Shown: positions 1-13,014, counted from the first letter of the stretch. The stretch is 64,000 nucleotides of DNA from Osedax fenrisi (GCA_964019155.1 OZ025240.1:20864021-20928020), one strand, 5' to 3'. Translations and numbers: made by a program. Notes: a model not told the origin generated them from the sequence alone.

Positions 1-958
1 AATTATCATGATTAATTGTATTTTTATTTTTATTATATATTTTGTTTAATATGTTAGTATTTTTTTTATAAGTATGACATATATGATTAAACCATGGTGT
101 TATAGAGTATATTTTAATTGTTCGGTTATTAAGTGGTGCATATGTGTCTAGAAGATTAGAAAGTGTATTATTAAGTGCAGTTATAGTAAAATTATTTATG
201 TCAAGATTAGATAGAATATCAAGAGAAAATTTAGTTAAGTCTATATTACGTAAATGTCGATAGGATAATAATTTAGAACTTATATATTTTTTTATATTTA
301 ATGTACATTTAATAGCATAATGATCAGTTAATAGTGTAGAATTAGTTGGTTGTTTAGCTAATAGAATAGAATTATTATGAGTAAAAATAAGATCGAGTAC
401 ATTTCCAGAAATATGTGTAGTTTCAGTAACATGTTGAGATAAACATAATTCATTACAGATATCTTTGAATTTATTATGGGGATATGATGTAGAATTAAAA
501 TGAAAATTAAAGTCACCAAGAATTATAAGGAAAGGGCTAATGTGTTGATGTATTAGATCCGAAAATTCTTTAAAAAATATTATATGGTTATTATTTGGAG
601 GTCTATATATAGTGAGAACAGTTATTATTTGAGATTGGGATGTTTTAAATTTTACAAGAAGTACATCACATAGAGTCATATTAATTCGAATTTCAGAAAG
701 TATAGTATAGTTATTATTTAAAAGTAAAGCAACACCACCACCATTTCTACCATCACATCTAGGACTATGTATAAAATTAAAATGTAATGGTTCAAAATAA
801 GAAGGAGTAACATCATCTAATATATGGAGCCAAGTTTATGTGAGTGCGATTATTGATGATTTAGATTCTATTATATATTGTGTGATGATATCAATATTAG
901 CAACTAGTGACCGACAATTAATGAGGGAAGTAATGTTTTCATTGCTACATACCGATAG
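1..958 (-). pseudogene. L2/CR1-like LINE ORF2, APE endonuclease part, cut by window edge
   Basis: Reading the minus strand from 958 towards 1 gives an apurinic-endonuclease (APE) domain of a non-LTR retrotransposon. In order I see INCRSL near the start, IIALT, TWLHILDD, a GRNGGGVALLL-like segment, IYRPP, ILGDFNFH, VLDLIFT and TDHYAIKC, then the TPWFN linker that normally precedes the reverse transcriptase. The frame is open to base 1, so the RT lies outside the window. One in-frame TAA (plus positions 836-838) stands where families of this type have glutamate (ALTETWL), so it looks like a GAA-to-TAA change. The protein would nick target DNA for target-primed reverse transcription. Clade (L2 or CR1) is inferred from the motif style. 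Confidence 0.85.
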
Positions 959-1750
959 TCAATTAGATTTATTATTTGATTTATTTTTGATTGATGTGAT
1001 ATATGTATCGTATGATTTACTCCATGTGTTCAATTCATTTATGGACGGTAAATATGGAGAACAGTTCCAATCAAGTTTATTTGTATCATTATATGGTCTT
1101 AGTTCATAAGTATTAGTTTTTAAATTTAATGTACATTTATAGTTTAAAATTAGCTTAGATTTAATAGCATGATAAAATATATTACCATTTCTTCTAACAT
1201 CAGCGGATAAATTGTCATGAATAAATAATTTATTAAATTTATTATCTAAAGTTTTAATAGTCGAGTTAAGATTTAAAAATTCTGATTTTGCAAACACAGT
1301 AGTGAAATTAATTATACATACTTTATTATTAAAGTGTACTTTAGAAATGGTATTTAAATCAATGTTTAATATTTTTAATAAATCCTTAATGTAGTTAGTA
1401 TTTAGATTACTACTGTCAATTTGTTTAATAATGGCCGAAAATAAAGGAATATTTAATGCATCCCTATTATAAACAACAGCATTCGAACTACTTATATTTC
1501 TACTTGTCACATTGGCATAGGTTATGGTGTTATCGTTTTCTAAGCAGGTTTTGGCATTATCATTATTTACAGTGTTGTTAGATAATGAAGAGCTTATGCT
1601 ACTTTTTAATTCATTAATTATATTAGTATGGCTGGATAGTAAAATAGCAATATTATTAATTTTATCTTCAATAGATGGCGAGGCACTTACCGGTGATGGT
1701 TCACTATTACGGCATTGTAGGCACGTGTATAAGAAGCAGGGCGAGTTCAT
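959..1750 (-). pseudogene. LINE ORF1-like protein (C-terminal zinc-ribbon remnant, RRM-like half)
   Basis: Minus-strand ORF of about 263 codons, first ATG at 1750. It begins with a short TCLQC motif that resembles the end of a PHD finger (W-x-C-x-x-C), followed by a Ser/Asn-rich, heptad-like stretch (about residues 30-80) and a C-terminal segment with VHFNNKVCIINF and LFIHDNLSADVRRNG, the pattern of RRM-type ORF1 proteins that bind LINE RNA. It ends in TGA at 959-961 and the endonuclease continues downstream in the same frame, so ORF1 and ORF2 are separated by one stop codon only. The 5' end is probably missing because the (ACT)n tract begins about 45 bp upstream. Function is assigned by position and motif style; no catalytic residues are expected. 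Confidence 0.6.
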
Positions 1751-1792
1751 CAATGCTATTGATATTTTAGATGGAACTTTGTTGCTCCATGC

Positions 1793-2180
<388 letters not shown>

Positions 2181-2189
2181 TGTAGTATA

Positions 2190-3430
2190 ATTAATTATTA
2201 TATTATATACACATACAATATTTCTAACCTTATCTTGGTTATTTATTACGCTATATATAAATAATACAACTACAATATATAGATATATAAAGATGTACAT
2301 ATTTATTACTTATTAAATAAATTATAATTTTTTTTATTAAATATAGTTAATTTAAAAATTATATTTACATTTTTAATTAAGTATTTATTTAGTTATTAAA
2401 TTTATTTATTAAATATGTAAGTTTAATATATGCATTTTTACTTAAATATAAATGGTATATATTAGACTAATCTACTGTAGATAACCATATATATTTTTAC
2501 AAACCATAACTAAATATTATAACTCTATATTGTAAATAAAATCCTTACACCTTTTTAAGCATTATATAATATGTTTAATATAATAACCAAATCCATCTAT
2601 AGAGTATATATTTTTTACAGGTTTTTAGTATACCAGTAGCAGTGCAATTTTTAAATAACATACTACTTTATTATCATAGTGATACTTTTTTTAATTTCTT
2701 CTGGTGCAATAATACAGTTATAAAATCTGCTAATATATATAATACATTTTGTAATATCATCTGAAGAAACACCTACTTATACTATCATTTTTAAATCAAA
2801 AAATAAATGGTCTATCAGAATCCAATAATACTTGTCAAGAGCAATTATATAGTATATAGTATGCGTATATAGAGGTTTCTGTTCATTATAGATCACAGTT
2901 TATAATGCCATATATATATATATATATATACGAGATTGCTGTAATAAAGGCAGCATCAACATTTAACTTTGGAATGTAGGCCTATTCATCTGCAATTGAT
3001 GGATTGCTAGGGTTGCTATGAATATCGATATTCATATTTCGAAAAGCCCAAAATAAGCTATGTTGAACGTTGGTACATATTAACTGGGCCAGGGGCCGGT
3101 TGCTCTGTTATTGGCTAGATACAATCCCAACATGGACAATCCTTATTTATATGTATTATTGGGTTACTCTGGGATTTTGTAAACATATCATAGCTGAATT
3201 CAAGCTCAGCAATATTTCTATTGACATCCTTATTTCATTTTTGAATATTTTAAAATATTCAAAATATAATGATGTACCTAAGTTAGATATTATTAATTAT
3301 AATTCGATTATTAAAGGATGTAAATAATAGTTCTATATAGTTTCGAAATCCCAAGTGTTATATAAGTACTAATTATTTTTTTTAATTTGATTTTCAAATA
3401 TTTGTCAAATATATAAAATCAAACATATAT
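2190..3430. other. A+T-rich stretch, no gene recognised
   Basis: About 1.2 kb with no coding pattern. A short (TA)n lies near 2912-2930. The slightly less A+T-rich segment 2930-3200 has an open frame of about 85 codons (3070-3327) that resembles no family I know and lacks repeat or motif structure. Confidence 0.5.
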
Positions 3431-3690
3431 GTTAAATTCCCAGCAAACAGTAATAACCTCATAATAGCAACATCATTATTATGATAATAGCATATCTAAT
3501 AGCTTGACATGTTTATATTGTGCTATTATTCTGCTATTATGTTAACATTAAACTTATATTATCATAATAGCAGCATGATAATGATGGTGCTATTAATTTG
3601 TCATGCTATTATGCTGCTATTAAAAGTATATTATGCAATTAATAGCAGCATAATAATTGCATAATAGAATTTTAATAGCAACTTAATTAT
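3430..3690. repeat. Cluster of TGCTATTA / TAATAGCA words
   Basis: The octamer TGCTATTA and its reverse complement occur many times in both orientations within about 250 bp, giving overlapping inverted repeats. It looks like the body of a small palindromic element, but I could not fix its ends. Confidence 0.5.
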
Positions 3691-3804
3691 TATTAATATT
3701 AGTAATAAGTAAAATATCATATGAAATATAATTCTATTCTAATTCTATTTATAATTAAATCAAAACTAATACTACTATTAGTAATTATATATACTTAATA
3801 AAAT

Positions 3805-3876
3805 CGGTTAAGTAGTATATTGGTTAGATTACAGCTGTATGCAACGCAGAAGGTCTGGTTTCGATGCCTTCAGGGG
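3805..3876 (+). repeat. tRNA-like (SINE-head-like) sequence
   Basis: An A-box-like word (AGTATATTGGTTAGA, about 3814-3828) is followed about 30 bp later by a B-box-like word (GGTTTCGATGCC, 3857-3868). Spacing fits an internal RNA polymerase III promoter. The stems do not all pair, so I read it as a tRNA-derived relic rather than a working tRNA gene. Confidence 0.45.
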
Positions 3877-5156
3877 TTATATTATTTATTTTATAATATA
3901 TATTTTTTTTAATATACATAATAATAATAATATTACTATTTACTATACATTATTTTAAAGCCTTTTACGAGTAAAAAGCATATTAATTATATAATCAGCA
4001 TACTTATTATTATACTTTCATATATATATATATATAGGTATAGACCGAAAAAGAACACACAAAAAGAGCACACACGCCATAATATACGCCCTGAATGTAA
4101 ATCCCTAAATATGATTAGGTGTATTGAGGGAAGTGATTTAACATGACAAAATAAATACACTGAGTAAATAGTCCGCAAGAAAATATATGTTAATTATAAT
4201 TATGATTCATATTATATGAATCATATATGAATGCATACTTATAAATGGAAATTATAAAATGGACATATATGTCCTTGATTATAGTATAGCGTGTATATAT
4301 GTAAATGTCAATATATATCTATATGTTATAAGTACATACGATACCAATAGAGTTCCTTACAGCATGTTTAATATCAAGTATAAATAATATATAATATATG
4401 TATGATAATATACCGTAATGATGAGAAAACCGTTATAATAATAGTCTTATACATTAATTTATTCTAAATATTTTAGTTTTTAATTTATTCTAAATTATAA
4501 TTTACTTAATTGTAATGCGAATTTTGTACGTATATAGGAGTTTTATATAGTTTCTGAAAGACTGTTTAATTCCAAGTAGAAACAATATATAATACGTATA
4601 AAATAATATAACACAACGATAGGTAAATTATTAGAGTAATGGTCCTATACGTTATTTTCCTAAAATTAATTTTCGTAAATAATATAAATATCACGTTTGA
4701 ATTTACTTAACTATAATGCGAATAATGTAAATAATTATGAGTTTTATATAGTTTATGAAAGAATATTTCATTACAAATAGATGACAAGTATTATATGTGT
4801 ATATTAATAAAACACAAAGATACGTACATTATTAGAGTAATGGTCCTACCCAAGCAACCAAAAGTGTATTTCATGCAACCATTAATGGTTAAAGTTCGTA
4901 TTACGGCTGTAACCATATGGTTACAGTTCGTATTACAGATGTAACCATATGGTTACAAACCGTAGTACGGCTGTAACCATATATATTAGTTTGAATCATA
5001 GAGCTAGAAATAATTCTATCTGGTTCTGTGGTTTCAATAGATATGTTACAAAACGTATAAGATACCATAGTACGGATGTAACCATATTTAGTAGTTTGAA
5101 TAGAGAGGTTACAAAATGTATACGTTACTGTAGTGTATCAGTAACCACACACACAT

Positions 5157-5167
<11 letters not shown>

Positions 5168-5229
<62 letters not shown>

Positions 5230-5299
5230 GTTACACCGTACTATAGTAACGTATACGTTTTATGTAGTAAATATAATATAAATAAAGTAATATATATAG

Positions 5300-5337
<38 letters not shown>

Positions 5338-5361
5338 AAATGTAATATAAATAGAATATAA

Positions 5362-5395
<34 letters not shown>
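5168..5395. repeat. (TA)n microsatellites
   Basis: Three TA tracts (about 5168-5222, 5300-5333 and 5368-5395); the first is preceded by (CA)n. Confidence 0.9.
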
Positions 5396-5399
<4 letters not shown>

Positions 5400-5820
5400 A
5401 TAAAGTGAAGTCTGCAGATATATTGATTAATGTAATATACATTTATGTCGAATTGAATTAAATTCAATTCGGTCATTACATAATATCGATATATTTGCAT
5501 GCATACATTGTTTTAGGCTCACGCTCTGTTGATTGCATAGCTATGTGTAGATTTATATTTTGTAATTAAATTTTTATTATTTGTATAAATTGTTATTCGT
5601 TTTGTATTTTATATTTGTTATCGTGTGTCTATTTCGTGTGATTTGTTTCCTATAAAAGGAATGCGGCTCGGTGAGATTGATACACTTTCGGTTCTGCGTC
5701 TCACCTGGTTGGTACATATTGTCATTGTCATCATTATTATTACTGTGTTATTATTATTTGTTATGTTATTATACAGGTCTTCGTCAATAAAGTTATATAC
5801 GAATAAACTTCACTTTGTTA
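5396..5820 (+). repeat. Candidate solo LTR (or TIR element) inside the TA-flanked element
   Basis: The block begins TGTTATAAAGTGAAGT and ends ACTTCACTTTGTTA, so the ends form an imperfect inverted repeat. Inside are a TATA-like TATAAAAGG (about 5652) and AATAAA-type signals (about 5786 and 5802) in LTR order. (TA)n on both sides hides any target duplication. The end is not a canonical CA, so a small TIR element is an alternative. Confidence 0.35.
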
Positions 5821-6089
5821 TATATATATATATACCCAGTAAGTAAAGTAATCAGTGATAGTGGCACTATGGTGCCGCATATTAGTGCTATTTAAATTGC
5901 GTTACTAATAAATTATAGATAAATAATTATTTATCAAAGTTCTAGATGTATTTATTGCTACTTTGAACTTGAATGCATACTATGCATTGCATATTATAAG
6001 TAACCGATGAACTTTAACTTAATGCCAGTTAACAATAACATTTATGCATAACATTATTACCTATACAACTTTTAATTGTATATATATGG

Positions 6090-6139
<50 letters not shown>

Positions 6140-6939
6140 AACTAATTATTATTTAATATTACAGAAATTAGCTCAACTGTATATGTGAAGTAACCACCTC
6201 TTTCAATTATTTTGAAAGAAATGAAACGGAGATTTCAAAGGACGAACAAATAATTCTAATTATAATAAATATTTATATATAAATAAATTTGTTTTATTAT
6301 TTATATAACTATTGGTTTATGGTTACAGACAATAGTACGGAAATCCGGATGTGTACTAGTACAATGTACTATGGTTACGTACAATAGTACGAAAATCCGG
6401 ATTTGTACTAGTACATTGTACTATGGTTACGGACAATAGTACGAAAATCCTGATTGCCTTCATGTACATCGTAACTATTACAGAAACTTACCAAAAAACT
6501 GTTACCAATACTAGTACACAAGAACTGTTTCTGTACATGTACATTTTATGATTTTGGTTGCTTGGGTATACGTTATTTTCCTAAAATTAATTTTCGTAAA
6601 TAATATAAATATCACGTTTGAATTTACTTAACTATAATGCGAATAATGTACATAATTTTGAGTTTTATATAGTGTCTGAAAGACTGTTTAATTCCAAGTA
6701 GAAGCAATATATAATACGTATAAAATAATATAACACAACGATAGGTAAATTATTAGAGTAATGGTCCTATACGTTATTTTCCTAAAATTAATTTTCGTAA
6801 ATAATATAAATATCACGTTTGAATTTACTTAATTGTAATGCGAATATTGTACGTATATAGGAGATTTATATAGTTTATGAAAGACTATTTAATTACAAAT
6901 AGAATACATTTATTATAATATAACATAACGATACGTATC

Positions 6940-9312
6940 ATAATTTCTTACAACATGTAAAGTCTTCCACACATTCATCTGGAAACATATTAGACCTAAT
7001 TATATCTAACACATCTTCGAATATAATTTCTAATACTAATGTTCATAGTTTAATCACTGACCACCACCTTGTTAGCTGCTCCCTACATATCCCTAAACCA
7101 ATCAGACCATCCAAGAAAGTTCACTACAGAAAATTAGATAATATAAATATTGCTAATTTTATAAATGACTTCAACATTTTGTACAACAATATAACAGATT
7201 CATCTCATATAGACAGCTTTGATAGTAACATTACTCTTGTCCTAGATAAACATGCCCCTATTATCACTAAAACTTATACAGCTCGACATAATACGTTATG
7301 GTTCAATAATTCGTTACACACAGCAAAACGCTCACTTAGAATTAAAGAAAGGAATTGGCGAAAATCCAAAAGCGAAAATGATTTAAATATTTTTAAACAT
7401 TCACTTTCTAATTATAGAAAATTAATAAAAACTGCTAAAAATAAATATTACATAGATCAAATTAAATCAGCTGGAAAAGATACTAAGAAATTATTTAGAA
7501 TATCGTCAACACTACTAGGAAAACTGACAAAACGAATACTGCCTGATAACTCCCCTTTAACTAATGCGACTAACTTTGACTCTTACTTTTACATAAAAAC
7601 ATCATCAATTATAGATACTCTCCCTCGACCCTGCATCCCACCAATATCAAGCCCAATATACTCATTTTCCACTTTTTCATTACCAACCATTATCAATATC
7701 AATAATATTTTATTAACAGTTAAATCTACATGTAAACTAGACCCAATTCCATTATGTTTATTACATTCTCTTTCATCCCTTCTTTCTCCTTTCTACAAAA
7801 AAATTATCGATCGCTCACTAACTGCAGGTATCTTCCCATCCCACATGAAATATGCCCATGTAATTCCCATCCCTAAAAACCAATCCATTGATAGGTCAAC
7901 TCTTTCTAATTATCGTCCCATATCCAACCTTTCTTTCATATCTAAGACAATTGAAAGAATAATTGCTAAACAACTTAGAACATACATCAATAATAATAAC
8001 ATACTGCATAAATTACAAAGTGCTTATACAACGGACAAGAGCACTGAAACTTCACTACTCCATACTTTAAACAATATACTACTCTTTCCAAAAAATACTC
8101 CCACCATACTGATTCTACTTGACTTGTCGTCGGCTTTCGATACGTTAGACCATAATATTCTTATTCGAAGATTAGAGAACATTGGTATTAAAGATTCTGT
8201 CCTTAGTTGGTTTACATCCTACTTAATTAACAGATCCTTTTCTATATGTATAGATAACGCCATAACAGAACCCCGCCACACAACTCATGGTGTACCCCAA
8301 GGTTCTGTTTTAGGTCCAATTCTCTTTAATATATATATTTCCCCTTTACTTTACTTACTTGACGAATACCCCGATATACACTTTCACTCATATGCGGATG
8401 ACTTACAGCTATACTGTAATTTACCTGACCCAATCAATAACATAAATACTATAAATAAATGCATTAATGACATTAGTAAATGGCTTTCAAATAACTCCCT
8501 ACTATTGAATAGCCTTAAAACAAAAGCTTTATTAATAAATACATCCCCAGGACATCATTCCATACCACCTATTATTATTAATAATCATATTATAGAATAC
8601 TCAAACCAAGCTAAAAACCTCGGCCTCACACTTGACCAAAAGCTGTCTTATCTACCACATATAACTAATATATCGAAGTCCATTAATTACACCTTACATA
8701 CGATCCGACTTATTAGACCTTCTATAACTACTGAACTTGCCAAACTACTAGTTACTTCCTTAATACTGCCCCGACTTGACTACTGTAACTCTACTTTAAA
8801 TTCACTCCCAGCACATACTATCAAAATGCTCACTAAATTACAATATAGAGCCATCAGAACCATTTTCAGGATAAAAAAATACTCAAGACAACATATCACA
8901 CCTTATATGAAATCCATTCACTGGCTACCCATCCCTTACCGCATACAATACAAATTACTCCTACTGACCCACCATGCCACCCATAATAATAAACCTGACT
9001 ATCTTACTGAACTACTTACGAACTACAAGTCTACCCGACCACAACGAACAATACATAAATACAAACTAAATATACCAATAACTTTATCACTAAATAAAAA
9101 ACAGGAATCTTCTTTTTCTATAATATCACCTAAACTATGGAACTCCCTACCTCACTCAATTAGATCTATAGTTTCTGACCACACCTTTAAAGTCAAATTG
9201 AAAACACATCTATTTAATATAGCTTATAATAATTAATATACGATACACCGCCGAAAACTCATTACTGATGTTGATCGCAGTGTCTAAACAAATTGGTTAC
9301 AAGGTTACAAGG
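6940..9312 (+). mobile_element. 5'-truncated L2/CR1-like LINE copy inserted in the foldback arm
   Basis: LINE sequence starts within the APE domain (about 6945) and ends in an octamer tail, TTACAAGG repeated twice and then TTAC. The flanking foldback subrepeat resumes directly at 9312 with GTAAATTATTAGAG. ACGTA on both sides is a possible short target duplication. The 3' UTR ends in GTCTAAACAAAT before the tail. It is the best preserved LINE of this family here; a diverged relative with the same tail lies at 56770-58840. Confidence 0.85.
6955..9236 (+). CDS. LINE ORF2 fragment: APE C-terminus, reverse transcriptase, C-terminal domain
   Basis: About 760 codons open without a stop. It opens with the last APE motifs (SSGNILDLIIS, LITDHHLVSC) and the LWFNNSL linker, then the RT: NYRPISNLSF, motif A LLDLSSAFDTLDH (Asp codon 8121-8123), motif B HGVPQGSVLGP (from 8286), motif C YADD (8391-8402) and the NLGLTLDQ segment. 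The C-terminal region ends with KLWNSLPHSIRS and LKTHLF, typical of the L2/CR1 group. All catalytic residues I can locate are intact, so a complete sister copy could be active; this copy lacks ORF1 and most of the endonuclease and cannot move alone. Reverse transcription would occur at the nicked target in the nucleus. There is no true start codon because the copy is 5' truncated. Confidence 0.9.
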
Positions 9313-9639
9313 TTACGTAAATTATTAGAGTAATGGAACTAATTATTTTTCTAAAATTAATTTTCGTAAATAATATAAATATCACGTTTGAATTTATTAA
9401 TTACTAAAATTAATTAATTACTTTCGATCATATATTCATAATAGTATTAAGGTAAACGTCATACAAATATAATAACATAACACAATTATAGGTAAACCAT
9501 TGTATTACGAATTATAATAGAAATCAAAAATAAATATTAGTATTTATTAATTATTAATTATCTATATTCTGATTTACTTTATAATTAAATGATAATATTT
9601 ACTCTATTATTAAATATATTCATAATAAATATAATAAGA

Positions 9640-9719
9640 CAATTAGCCGAGTTGTCTAGTGGTGTGTTATTAATCTATTTTTGGCCGAATGTCTGGGTTC
9701 GACTCCCCATCACGGAACA
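9640..9719 (+). repeat. tRNA-like head in left foldback arm
   Basis: A-box-like GTTGTCTAGTGGTG (about 9651-9664) and B-box GGGTTCGACTCCCC (9695-9708) with a 3' segment ending ATCACGGAACA. The D-arm resembles tRNA-Glu-type sequences. The 5' and 3' acceptor strands do not pair, so it is not a working tRNA gene. An inverted copy lies at 10078-10157. Confidence 0.6.
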
Positions 9720-10077
9720 TTTTTTTTATCTTTTTATAACATATAATTATTTTTTAATATAGATATATAATATATGTTAATATATAATACTATATTATTC
9801 TTCTAAATAGATTAATAGATTAATAATATTATGTGAATAATTTAACTTAATTGATAACTACAATATATTTACTGTTTTAAATATGTTGTTGTAATATAAT
9901 CTATTAATTATTATATATATATATATAAATAAAAAAATTATAATTTCATTATATTTACTGTTTTAAATATTTTTTTGTAATATGATATACAATTGATATA
10001 AATCGATTTATTTAGAATAATAATTTAATATTATATATTAAAAAAATAATTATATGTTATAAAAGATAAAAAAATGT

Positions 10078-10157
10078 TCCGTGATGGGGAGTCGAATCCA
10101 GACATTCAGCCAAAAATAGATTAATAACACACAACTCTAGACAACTCGGCTAATTGT
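10078..10157 (-). repeat. tRNA-like head in right foldback arm (inverted copy)
   Basis: Reverse complement of 9640-9719 with a few substitutions; the B-box is preserved and the A-box copy has drifted (AGAGTTGTGTG in place of AGTGGTGTG). Together the two heads form divergent tRNA-like units around the axis of the palindrome. Confidence 0.6.
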
Positions 10158-11705
10158 CTTATTATATATTATGAATATATTTAATAATAGAGTAAATATT
10201 ATCATTTAATTATAAAGTAAATCAGAATATAGATAATTAATAATTAATAAATACTAATATTTATTTTTGATTTCTATTATAATTCGTAATACAACGGTTT
10301 ACCTATAATTGTGTTATGTTATTATATTTGTATGACGTTTACCTTAATACTATTATGAATATATGATCGAAAGTAATTAATTAATTTTAGAAAAATAATT
10401 AGTTCCATTACAGTAATGATTACTCTAATAATGTACGTATAGTTGTGTTATATTATAGTTGCTTCTACTTGGAATTAAATAGTATTTAAGAAATTATGTA
10501 CATCTCCTATATACGTATACAATTCGCATTACAATTAAGTAAATTCAAACGTGATATTTATATTATTTACGACAATTAATTTTAGAAAATAACGTATAGG
10601 ACCATTACTCTAATAATTTACGTATCGTTGTGTTATATTATTATATACATATAATAAATGTATTCTATTTGTAATTAAATAGTCTTTCATAAACTATATA
10701 AAACTCCTAAGTACGTACAATATTCGCATTATAGTTAAGTAAATTCAAACGTGATATTTATATTATTTACGAAAATTAATTTTAGGAAAATAACGTATAG
10801 GACCATTACTCTAATAATATACGTATCGTTGTGTTATATTATTATATACATATTATAGTTGCTTCTACTTGTAATTAAATAGTCTTTCAGAAACTATATA
10901 AAACTCGTTATTATGTACATTATTCGCATTATAGTTAAGTAAATTCAAACGTGATATTTATATTATTTACGAAAATTAATTTTAGGAAAATAACGTATAG
11001 GACCATTACTCTAATAATTTACGTATCTTTGTGTTTTATTATTTTATACGTATTATATATTGTTTCTACTTGGAATTAAACAGTTTTTCAGAAACTATAT
11101 GAAACTCCTATATACGTACAATATTCGCATTACAATTAAGTAAATTCTAATTTAGAATAAATTAAAAACTAAAATATTTAGAATAAATTAATGTATAAGA
11201 CTATTATTATAACGGTTTTCTCATCATTACGGTATATTATCATACATATATTATATATTATTTATACTTGACATTAAACATGCTGTAAGGAACTCTATTG
11301 GTATCGTATGTACTTATAACATATAGATATATATTGACATATACATATATACACGCTATACTATAATCAAGGACATATATGTCCGTTCTATAATTTCCAT
11401 TTATAAGTATGCATTAATATATAATTCATATAATATGAATCTAATTATAATTATGTATCAAATTAATATGAAGAAATTGCGTATGTTATGGCGTGTGTTG
11501 TTTTTAGTGCGTGTGTGCTCTTTTTCGGGCTAAACCTATATATATATATAAAAAACAAAACATAACACAAATACAATTATATTAAATATTAATATTATTA
11601 TTTAATATTTTATTATCATATATATATTACAAATATTTATATTATTAAATATATTGAACTAGAAATTATTTCGAAGCACTATATAGTGTGTTCATTATTA
11701 TATTG

Positions 11706-11743
<38 letters not shown>

Positions 11744-11761
11744 CATATTATAAATTGTATA

Positions 11762-11852
11762 TTATAATAATACAACTATGGAGATTCATTATTGTGAAAC
11801 CCTCTTTCCTAACGTTTATTAACGAAGCTCCATAGTTGTATTATAATATTAT
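11762..11852. repeat. Small palindromic MITE-like element
   Basis: The word ATACAACTATGGAG and its inverse CTCCATAGTTGTAT face each other across about 50 bp, with TAATATTAT-like flanks extending the pairing. Likely a tiny TIR element. Confidence 0.5.
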
Positions 11853-12361
11853 AGACCTATATTGCATATATTAATATTTGATCATATGTATTTTAAATTT
11901 AATAACGACACCTATTTGTGATCCTATGTATTATAGAATTGTCCTAGTTGTATACAAATATATTTCGAGAGCTGTGTAGTATGGTAACTACGTATATAAC
12001 TGTATGTAGGTATTTATAAATGTGTTGTGCACTAAGTATAAATGTGTTATGTAATTTTGATAAATATTGATTTAATATATTTTTTTATTTGTGTTTTTAT
12101 ATAATTTGACTTCAGTTTTGTAAATTGCAAATAGTAGACGTGGCTTGAACGAATGTAAATGTTATGTAATTTGGATAAATGTTGATTTAATATTTTCGGT
12201 TATATATTTTTTTTATTTCTGTTTTATAAATTGTAAAAGAGAGGGTACCCTACAAACAATTTTCGCTGTATCTACATAGTTTATCTACATAATATTTACT
12301 ATGTTTATGATATATGTATTTTATATGTAGTTTCTACGTATATCATGTACATAATAAAATG

Positions 12362-12850
12362 ATGTACCCGTGGCACACAATATCAGCATATAATCTACAT
12401 AGAGTTATGTAGATGATATGTACACTTGGTACATAATTTCTTCATTATATATTATGTACCCGTGGCACACAATATCAACATATAATCTACATATAGTTAT
12501 GTAGATGATATGTACACTTGGTACATACTTTCTTCATTATATATTATGTACCAGTGGCACACAATATCAACATATAATCTACATATAGTTATGTAGATGG
12601 TATGTAAAGTTGGTACATAATTTCTTCATTATATATTATATATCCGTGGCACATAATATCAACATATAATCTACATATAGTTATGTAGATGATATGTAAA
12701 GTTGGTACATAATTTCTTCATTATATTATGTACCCGTGGCACACAATATCAGCATATAATCTACATCGAGTTATGTAGATGATATGTACCTCTTGTACAT
12801 AATGTCTTCATTATATAGTATGTACCCATGGCACATAATATCTTCATATA
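12362..12850. repeat. 92-bp minisatellite, about five and a half units
   Basis: Units begin near 12363, 12455, 12547, 12639, 12729 and 12821 with TGTACCCGTGGCACA. Each unit carries a short palindrome, ATCTACATA facing TATGTAGAT. Just 5' of the array is the motif ACCCTACAAACAATTT (12248-12263), which recurs inverted next to the 26-kb minisatellite. Confidence 0.9.
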
Positions 12851-13014
12851 TAAACATATAGGTTTATAGTAGGTATACCTACTAATAAATTATTTTTCAA
12901 AAATTACTTAATTACTTCCGATGATAGGATCCTGTATATGACAATTATTATTAAGCTATTATAATTATTAAACGTATAATAATTTAAGTTATTGTATACT
13001 AATTGTATAATAAG

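Larger units (their letters stand above)
4849..6566. mobile_element. Non-autonomous DNA element with 15-bp TIRs and TA target duplication
   Basis: Starts with CCCAAGCAACCAAAA and ends with its exact reverse complement. TA flanks both ends (4847-4848, 6567-6568). The paralogous subrepeat at about 6763-6772 shows the uninterrupted target, GGTCCTATACG. Sub-terminal GTAACCATA words recur near both ends. A TA duplication fits the Tc1/mariner superfamily, but no transposase frame is present, so the class is inferred. It contains a candidate solo LTR. Confidence 0.8.
4021..11550. mobile_element. Foldback-like element with long inverted arms made of 200-bp subrepeats
   Basis: The outer end at about 4031-4085 (GGTATAGACCGAAAAAGA..., then ACACACGCCATAA) reappears inverted at about 11480-11540. 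Homology runs inward on both sides to an axis near 9897. The arms hold tandem subrepeats of about 200 bp containing the word TAATATAAATATCACGTTTG: left at about 4680, 6600, 6800 and 9370; inverted at about 10540, 10740 and 10940. The left arm is interrupted by a TA-flanked element (4849-6566) and a LINE (about 6940-9312); without them the arms are about 1.7 kb each. Long inverted arms made of direct subrepeats are the hallmark of Foldback-type elements. No transposase is seen. The element lies in (TA)n, so its target duplication is not readable. Confidence 0.75.
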
